A stretch of 64,000 nt of DNA. Origin: Coptis chinensis (taxonomy: Eukaryota > Streptophyta > Magnoliopsida > Ranunculales > Ranunculaceae). The notes under the pieces were generated by a model that saw only the letters and a program-made list of their open reading frames with translations, was not told where the DNA came from and made no database searches. Of the stretch, positions 57,262-64,000 are shown piece after piece; position 1 is the first letter of the stretch, and each line of letters begins with the position of its first letter. A program made the position numbers and the translations under genes. The DNA lies in assembly GCA_015680905.1 (NCBI GenBank), contig CM027381.1:14175501-14239500 (forward strand). Reading direction: 5' to 3'.

Positions 57262-59660
57262 CTCGATAAATTGTTGGATAAAGTCGATGAATTCAAGACG
57301 AAGTTCATCTATTTCATTGGTGTAACTCTTCTTGCTAGAGAACTCCAATACGTTCGACGAAAAATATATTATAAATATTATGAAAATAAATGATGCGTGG
57401 CAATGCATTGCCTACCATATTTACAAATGCACCAATTTATAAGCTAGCTAAGACTATATGAAAAATAATGCTACTTTGTAGTCACCTTCTTTTTATCGGT
57501 GGACCGGGATCCTCTACTAAATCTCGCGATAAAAGCGCCAATACATAATATCCGCATACAATCCCTCCTTGTTGTTGTGGGCACTATACATAATTAATAC
57601 TTGCATTAACACATACACAAATTGAAAGATACTTTGTATTGTATTCCAAAGAAACTAAGCTTCTACTGTCACATAGTTCCAATTTGGATTTGATTCATCT
57701 TTCTCTTTCCTTTGGACATATTTGATGTCTTGATCGCACTGAAAATGAAAATGCATTTGTTTCATTCTCATTATTTTCAAGATAGAATCAAATATACAAT
57801 GAAAAATACAATAAATAAAGACTAAACTCACGTGTTTACTAATAATTTAAAAGCTGGATCCGCGCCCACGAAAATCTTTTAAAAGAATCCAACCAGTACA
57901 CTTCCATTGATGGTATGTCAAGAACCATTAAGACCCAATGCCCCCTACATGACCAGTTATGTGGATACAAATTCAATTAAGTACTTTTAATTATATAACC
58001 AATCGGAAAAAAAATAAATAAAAATAAAAATAAAAATAAAAATAATTTTAATTATATGAAAATAATGTATATGTACTACAAATGTATAAACACAGTTACC
58101 TGTGGTTGAAAGGAATTAAAAGCACACGATCACCGTGTTCTTCAGATAACTTCCTCAATATATCGAGCCTTCTCATCATCTTTTGTATAAATAGTAAAAC
58201 TTTCCTGGGTTACCAAATGCATACTTTGCTCGAAAGCAATTCCAAAAGTCGCATATAAATATCTACAACATATATATACATTCTCGTTAAGTCATCGATA
58301 TGAAAAGTTAAATTATAACTAACACAAATAAGTTCACCAAATTATTCATACCTCATGTAGGAGATAATGCAGCTACCATTTAACATTCTCTTCTCACACA
58401 CATCCATCAACTCATCTTTTGAAACTTCGTGACTTCCTCCATCTCATCATGGAAAAGAGTTCCAACCATTGGAACTTCTATAAAAGCGTTTTTTTCACTA
58501 TTTTGTCGACAATAATCCACAAACTTTCTCGATCTTATATTGAATACTGCCCCGCTGAAGTGGAATACGCTTCTCTACCTAACAAAAGTTGATGAACAAA
58601 ATTGATATTTATATAACAAAATTAAATAAATTACCATACAAATATCCATATCCTTATACTACCTCGTCACTTTTAAGTATCACAAGTTCCTTAGGCCATG
58701 CCACAAACGAAGTTTATCGTGCATCTTTAACAAATACATGTTCATCGCCGTTTTAACCGGGAGAAAGGCATCACCACACAATGCTTTATTTATTGAGACC
58801 TTCATATATGACTCTCCCAAAGGCATGTTGTGAAATGGTATCCTTTGGCCCCTTCCTTGCTAAAACCCGACCCTCGGCAACAATGTTGTCTTTAGATCCC
58901 AATGCCAATCTACAATCTTGGTCCTATAACAAATAAGCAAAACAAAGACAGGATTATCTAGTAACAAATTTGACACAAACATTTAATCAACCTTTTAATT
59001 AAGAAAATATTTTTTTTTACCTTCCCATCTTTAGCTTTAAGTTTTTTCGAATCCACAATGCTCTTTCCGTTGTCTATTTTGACTATATGACGGCGTACAT
59101 CAAGTTAGTATATGTGAAGCACTTGGAATAAAGGAATGAAAAAAGCTACGTTATCATTCCCTGCATTTATTATACCACAATGAATATAACATGGTTAAGG
59201 CAACTATAGAATGAGCTTACCTCGTACATTTTTTTTCGACTTAAGTTTTACTTGAAGTCACACCTTTTTTGTTGACCACCATCTTTTCTCTATACATTAA
59301 ATATGAGTTTAGTTAAAGAGAACACTTGAAATATGTAGAAAATCAAAAATACAAATTTAAAGCCAAAAAACTTACCTGCTTAGACTTGCCAATCACCTTA
59401 TGCCTATTATCACTTTTGGCACTATTAGATTCCACATTTTCTAATGGCAACGAGTTGACGAAGTTTTGGTCCTTGCTTGAGCAACTTCGCCAACAGTTTC
59501 GTCGTCACGGGTGAATTAGTCTCACCTTGTTCTTTAAGCACATGTAGCACCAAAATTTTCAACTTCTCGTTTTGAGCTTCTTTCTCTTTCAACTTCACTT
59601 CCAAATCCTCGTGATATTTCTTTGATCTTTTATTAGGAAGATTGAAGTACATAGTGGGAG
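57262..59660 (-). pseudogene. Ulp1-type (C48) cysteine protease gene of a CACTA element
   Basis: Ulp1 proteases cut SUMO-type conjugates; plant CACTA and some MULE elements carry relatives of unknown role. Minus-strand exons, in order: a coiled-coil-like stretch (59652-59425, EDLEVKLKEKEAQNEKLKIL); an exon at 58925-58665 with CRLALGSKDNIVAEGRVLAR, MPLGESYMKVSIN and SFVAWPKELVILKSDE; an exon at about 58590-58360 ending ELMDVCEKRMLNGSCIISYM; an exon at about 58250-58100 with ATFGIAFEQSMHLVTQESFT; an exon near 57960-57850 with GHWVLMVLDIPSMEVYWLDS (catalytic His and Asp region); an exon near 57590-57500 with QQQGGIVCGYYVLALLSRD (catalytic Cys); and a last exon ending DELRLEFIDFIQQFIE at about 57262. 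The His-Asp-Cys set is recognisable. Frameshifts (for example after VLARKGPKDT) and a stop (before TSFVAWP) show decay. It follows the CACTA-type array at 55.8-56.6 kb. Confidence 0.78.
58012..58044 (+). repeat. AAATA microsatellite
   Basis: About six tandem AAATA/AAAATA units in an intron of the protease pseudogene. Confidence 0.8.
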
Positions 59661-60600
59661 TCGATATTGTCCACCATCACCTAACTTCGACCACTAGGCT
59701 CGGAGTTCCCAATGCCATAGTAAGTATGTCATTCTTTCCTTCCGTTGCCAAAACCCCTCCTCTACCTTATTTTTCAGCTCCTCCTGCAAAAATAGATATA
59801 AAATTCAAAATCAACGAATGAGCGACCACAGGCGTTCTAAGAAGAGACGAAGACGGCGGATTTTCAAGATTGTCATTCGTTTTTTGCAAGAGTAGTATAT
59901 CGTTAAAACCATCATAGAAAACTTAGTCAATGTGTAGGAGATAATATCGATATGTAAATAATTAAGCTAATTTATGATCGGATTATTCTTATCTTTCTTC
60001 GCATGAGAAGATGAGTAGATACCGATATATTGAATTGTAGATCTTGCCAACACCTCAACTTCAGTTGGCGAGATATCGGTCAAGCGTGTGGTGACTCGAG
60101 ATCCGGTGAAAGTTATGGTTCAACCGGATTGTGTACCATATCTTCATAACTCGATTAGGCGGCTCCACTGTTTGTTTCCACCTGCCTCAAGGCTCGAAAG
60201 TAAAACCCATCTCAACTATAGTAGCAATAGTTGCTTCATCCGAGGTGGAGCCATACTTATTCTATATCTATACTATAATAAGAAAAAAGAAATATTACTT
60301 TGTCGTAGAAAATAAGATAGTATTATACTATTATAGGTAAGGTGGTTCAATTGGATGAACTAACCATAAATAGAAAAGTATCTGCAAGAAATTGACCAAG
60401 TTAATGCATATAGAGTCCAACTTAGCTCAACACCCTTTGCTTGAGGTGTTGTTAACCTCAAAGTTGTGATAATTTAAACCTTACGATGAAGTGGCACAAG
60501 TGTGGGCAGTACGCCAATACCACAAGACCAAGTCTAACATTTGGACAAGACGAGGAAAATAGCCAAAATGGCAAAACACGGTACAAGAAGAGCAAAATAC
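59661..60600. other. Intergenic or element DNA, no gene recognised
   Basis: Contains open stretches up to 75 codons on the plus strand around 60088-60340 without any domain. A local inverted phrase occurs around CACCTCAACTTCAGTTGGCGAG. Nothing else is supported. Confidence 0.4.
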
Positions 60601-60604
60601 TGAA

Positions 60605-60862
60605 AATAGTGTACAGTAACTTGCAGTAAATACATATATCGGTAGAGTTTAATTCTGTGATGCAGTACACATGCAGTACACGGTAGACATGCAGTAAATA
60701 CATTCTGTGACATGCAGTAAATACACATGCAGTACACGGTAGTAAATACATGCAGTAAATACACATGCAGTACACGGTACACATGCAGTACACGGTACAC
60801 ATACAGTACACATTCTGTGATGCAGTACACATGCAGTAAATACATATATCGGTAGAGTTCAT
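60605..60862. repeat. Minisatellite of ACATGCAGTACACGGT units
   Basis: Mixed units of 13-16 bp, ACATGCAGTACACGGT and ACATGCAGTAAAT(AC), repeated about 14 times. The block is flanked by a 27-bp direct repeat, GCAGTAAATACATATATCGG plus TAGAGTT, at about 60623 and 60835. The repeat sits immediately downstream of the UPL exon fragment, and minus-strand reading through both gives a chance ORF of Cys/Tyr/Leu repeats. Confidence 0.8.
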
Positions 60863-61095
60863 CCAATCCTCAGACAATGATCCCGAGCATCCCCGAAAGA
60901 GCCCGCACATACGCCCCGAAGTAAATATTCTTACAAAGGACCTCAAAGCATTGTAATCCTTAACGGCTTGCGGGCCTTTGTTATTCAAGCACAATGCATC
61001 CAAGCATCGGTGGTATGCATGCAAATGCCTTCAGCAGAGCAAATAACACCACCCATTACAGCCTCCGTGAAAGCGGATGGCAAATCAGCAAAGAT
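60863..61095 (-). pseudogene. UPL1/UPL2-type HECT E3 ubiquitin ligase exon fragment
   Basis: Minus-strand exon starting after the acceptor TTTTCTGTCTTAG. It reads IFADLPSAFTEAVMGGVICS, then after a shift CLDALCLNNKGPQAVKDYNA and LRSFVRIFTSG, then in another frame AYVRALSG. This matches the N-terminal armadillo-like region of plant UPL1/UPL2 giant E3 ligases (DLPxAFLDAxMxGVLCSA, CLDALCLNNxGLQAVK, NALRCFVKIFTSRxYLRAL). UPL proteins attach ubiquitin through a C-terminal HECT domain, which is absent here. At least two frameshifts are present, and the fragment ends at the minisatellite. Only one exon is present, so it is a captured or translocated piece. Confidence 0.78.
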
Positions 61096-62530
61096 CTAAG
61101 ACAGAAAACAAGTAGGATCTATGAGAGTCAAACTAATAAATAGGTGCGTTATCGTAATAAATAGGCTGCACGGTGGTATGCAACCAATCCATCACAATAA
61201 ATAGGTCACCTGCCCTTTGCTTATCCATTTCGCCTACAAATTTCAACATCGACAACTTGTTTTCCCTTACCAAAACTATGAGAGTCTTCACCCTTGGCGC
61301 TTTCCACGGAGGAAAACACTCCCTATCTGTAACTATATCCTTTTGCCAAAACTGAACCCATTTTACTTTTGCAGCCGAATGATATTAATCGTTCTCAAAC
61401 TGCTGTGACCATCTAGTGTCTACATTAGTTGAACTTAAGCTTTATTAAAGCAAAGAAAACTTGTAACCCTTCACAATTGTCTGCTAGATAATTTGGTGCA
61501 CGACCTATTAACTTTGGCATAAGAATGCTTAAGTATATAATATTCAAGATGACCTTCCCAATGCTAATATATCACTAAAACAAAATAAAATGCAATTCTA
61601 ATCAACTAGCCGTTAACAGGTAAAAAAAAAAAGATCCAGAATATTAAATACTGCATCAAATATATTTTCACAAGAAAAAAAATGTTAGCAAGTACTCAGA
61701 TGAGCCAAATAAGTGATCAGATTTTCATAAGCAACTCAGCAACTCAAGCATTGTTAATCTTATCTACTTTTTCGTGAGTACTCGTTCTTACAAAAATGTA
61801 ACCTCCATGAGCCAAGTGAACAAACTCAATCACTATCACTCAATACCACTCCCATCCTCAGATCCTCTTGTCTCACTGAAAGTCCGATTTCGGACATATT
61901 CCGGTATATAGTATAAACTTAACGCAAAATGGGCTTATTTCAATCGAAATGGAATGAATGTAAAAGCAGAATTATGGCAATCGAAAACATTAGATAGATC
62001 ACCCGCTTCAAAATTACTTCTAATATAAATACATGGGGAACTAGTGATGGAATATCCACCGTGTCAGTTCTAAGATGAAGATTTGAATTACTTCTAATCC
62101 CGGACTTATACCTTTTTCATGTTTCGATCCCCTTATGATTATCAACATAAGAAGATATTCTAAGATGAAGATTTGAATTATACAATTATACCTAATAGTC
62201 ACACAACTTAAACAGATAAACTATTCAAAACAATTTAATAAACTAAAACATTTTTAGCACTACTATTCATTGACCAAATATTGATATACACTTCCCATAT
62301 GAGGCCATATCCGATATGGTAAACAACTAATCTAACTAAAGCTGATTTCAAGTGTGTCTATAAACAAAATATTAAAACAGATGTAGGTATAAACTACAAT
62401 ACAAGCATAGCATGCCAAATAAGTACAAACTCAAATAGCTTAAGTCAAGTCTAGATCACAAAGAATAGACACCTTCATATAATTAAATTACTTCAAGATT
62501 GAACAAGAAAGATAAGTAACCGAACTTTAC
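61096..62530. other. Intergenic or intron-like DNA, no gene recognised
   Basis: AT-rich with short A-runs. The phrase TCTAAGATGAAGATTTGAATTA occurs twice (62070 and 62159). Open stretches at 61173-61408 have no domain that I recognise. Confidence 0.4.
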
Positions 62531-62816
62531 TTGATATTTACTCCATTGAAATTGAATCTAGTAACATTTCTGCTGACCCATTGCTTAGCTCTTTTGTAGC
62601 TTGTCATCGACGCAAGTTTCCATCGTCGAATGGCTACCATTACTTCAATCCCACTTCCACCAATGCACTCATTGTATTTTGAGCAGATCAAATAGTTTCA
62701 CTTTGTTAATACCATTAGCTTGTAACATCTGAACTACAGTCTTAGGTGGTAACTGATGTGTGGCCATAGTTCCCCAATTTACACCAATACATTCAACAAG
62801 ACCAGCACTCAATAGT
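62531..62816 (-). pseudogene. GH17 glucan endo-1,3-beta-glucosidase exon fragment
   Basis: GH17 enzymes cut beta-1,3-glucans (callose) in the wall. The minus-strand exon follows an acceptor (ATATACAG) and reads [37 protein letters not shown]. After a frameshift it continues NTMSALV and, after a one-base loss, SGIEVMVAI then MTSYKRAKQWVSRNVTRFNF. This is the N-terminal start of the mature plant GH17 domain. Catalytic glutamates lie later in the protein and are absent. The homology stops at NGVNIK before AAGTAAAG. Upstream (63077-63030) a short ATG-headed stretch ending at GTGAGA might be a signal-peptide exon, but this is weak. The fragment is non-functional. Confidence 0.82.
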
Positions 62817-63245
62817 CTGTATATTTAACCTCAAGTGTAATGAACACCAAGAAGAAAAACTAAAAGAGGCTTTTATTTGATTCTTATTTGGAGTGAGAAA
62901 GAGAGGAATAATAGTGTGACTAGGAAAGTAACTTTCCATAAAGAAGTGGCACCAAAAAGATAAGGAGCAAGAAAAGCAAATGAGCTGAAATCTTATTATA
63001 AAGAATAGATAAAAAATAAAAATCTCACCTTTTTTAGAAGATAAGTTGTAACTAACTCCAAGAACAATCGACAACATTTTCCAACAACCCCATCACTGAA
63101 ACTAGCTCAAATATTAATTTGATGGGTAACACAGAGGATAGTGTGAAAAATGTAAAAGAAGACAACTATAAGAAGATTTTTAACATGAAAAGAGATGCAT
63201 TAGAGAACCAAACGATGCGGTAGAGAATAATAACTTTTTATTCAC

Positions 63246-63640
63246 CTGCCTCCGTATGATATGGATGATCTCTAACAACATGCACACACTCTCCATTTCT
63301 GGGATTCCAGATCCTCAATGATGCATCCTCTGAACCAGTACAAACCATTTTACCATCACGGGTAAAATCACCACACGTGACAGTGTTACTATGACCAGAA
63401 AACATATTCAAAAAGACATTCTTGTCTCCATTCCACATCCATGCTGTGGAATCCTCTGAACCAGCTAAGACCACATATCCTCTTGGATGCCACCTAACCA
63501 ACTCAATACCCCCTCCTGGACCTTCAAGTGTACACTTGAGACTACCTGAAGTGATGTCCCACACTTGAATAAGTCCATCAAACCCTCCAGAAGCGAGGAG
63601 CTTCCCGTCAGAATTAAAGACAGTTGCTTGCTTTGGCTTA
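63246..63640 (-). pseudogene. AAMP-like WD40 repeat protein, single exon fragment
   Basis: Reads LLASGGFDGLIQVWDITSGS, TLEGPGGGIELVRWHPRGYV, LAGSEDSTAWMWNGDKNVFL, MFSGHSNTVTCGDFTRDGKM and CTGSEDASLRIWNPRNGECV. That is three WD40 repeats. They strongly resemble plant relatives of the angio-associated migratory cell protein (yeast Sqt1-like), a WD40 scaffold linked to ribosome assembly. The exon ends with a donor (GAGGCAG before GTGAAT, 63245). The reading is fully open, but homology stops near 63630 (VFNSDGK), where a different GC-richer sequence begins. The nearest downstream exon on this strand is the GH17 fragment, not more WD40. It could be part of a real gene continuing outside, but the abrupt junction favours a fragment. 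Confidence 0.75.
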
Positions 63641-63935
63641 CTCAATAGGGGATACCCTGATCTTTATTTCCGGGTATGCGTCGAGGAAGCGAAAGATCAC
63701 TCCACTTAAAAGGAGAGGAAGCTTTCAAGAAAGGAAGCCTTGGAGGGATAAGCGGCGAAGTCAAAGGTAGCAAGCAAAGGCTGTGAAAAGCCATGCCCGT
63801 AGAAGCTTTGAAAGCTATCTCTCAAAAGGGGTTTGGAACCGAACCCTGATGGAAAGGTGCCTAGAAGTGCCTACTACTAGACTACATTCAATCTCAGGTC
63901 GGAGCGTTCATCGTTATGCTTGCTAGTTCAGAAAA
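63641..63935. other. GC-richer segment, possible organellar (mitochondrial) DNA
   Basis: Composition changes abruptly from about 35% to nearly 48% GC by eye. Phrases such as GAAAGGAAGCCTTGGAGGG, AAAGCCATGCCCGTAGAAGC and CTACTACTAGACTAC have the look of plant mitochondrial intergenic DNA. I cannot confirm this without a search. After about 63935 the sequence returns to AT-rich. Confidence 0.35.
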
Positions 63936-64000
63936 AAAAAAATCATAAATCGAAGCTAGATCAAGCTAGATAGGGAACCACATCATCTAGATCAGTACAA

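Noticed and set aside
60458-61024. 188-codon minus-strand frame rich in Cys and Tyr
   Set aside because: Most of it reads through a minisatellite; only its first third overlaps the UPL fragment, in a shifted frame.

Overview
The window is transposon-rich nuclear DNA from a flowering plant, most likely a eudicot. It is AT-rich. It has spliced gene fragments with GT/AG boundaries, plant-type Athila, Copia, L1, MULE and CACTA elements, and short pieces of recognisable plant genes (AP2/AINTEGUMENTA-like, ERGIC3-like, UPL-type E3 ligase, GH17 glucanase, AAMP-like WD40). I see no complete single-copy host gene, rRNA, tRNA gene or CRISPR. The species cannot be named from what is visible.

Region 1 (850-27323) is one stack of insertions. 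The outer layer is a small non-autonomous CACTA element (CACTACAAGA ends, net about 1.8 kb) that carries exons of an AP2-domain gene. Three elements later landed in it: a full-length Athila-type gypsy retrotransposon (1374-16284, 1473-bp LTRs, target duplication GTGGG); a solo LTR of a relative (16651-18137, duplication CTTAT); and an 8.3-kb autonomous-type MULE (18708-26978, about 220-bp inverted ends, 9-bp duplication TACTATCTA). The MULE transposase gene is itself cut by a 5'-truncated LINE (about 23155-24960).

Region 2 (27324-43631) has a Copia-type solo LTR (28328-29033), RNase-H-like debris, microsatellites and a near full-length L1-type LINE on the minus strand (32279-40480, ORF1 + ORF2). 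A 1.8-kb Tat-like solo LTR (32876-34695, duplication GGTGG) splits the LINE RNase H domain. A second degenerate LINE fragment lies at about 42180-42760.

Region 3 (43632-48254) is a second CACTA element (duplication TTA) carrying exons of an ERGIC3/Erv46-like cargo-receptor gene plus one unrecognised exon. Between it and 51025 are a MULE-type terminal fragment and a foldback element.

Region 4 (51026-64000) begins with a Copia element (LTR, tRNA-Met primer site, gag, protease, integrase) broken at 53874 by the left end of a third CACTA. A fourth CACTA-like end (55808), with a striking palindromic tandem array, is followed by a minus-strand Ulp1/C48 protease pseudogene. Then come three unrelated gene fragments on the same strand (UPL E3 ligase, GH17 glucanase, AAMP-like WD40). 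The window closes with a sharply different, more GC-rich stretch that may be of organellar origin.

The genes do not form a pathway. The biological content is transposon nesting, repeated gene-fragment capture by CACTA-type elements, LTR recombination to solo LTRs, and decay largely through transitions (many TGG or CAG codons became stops).
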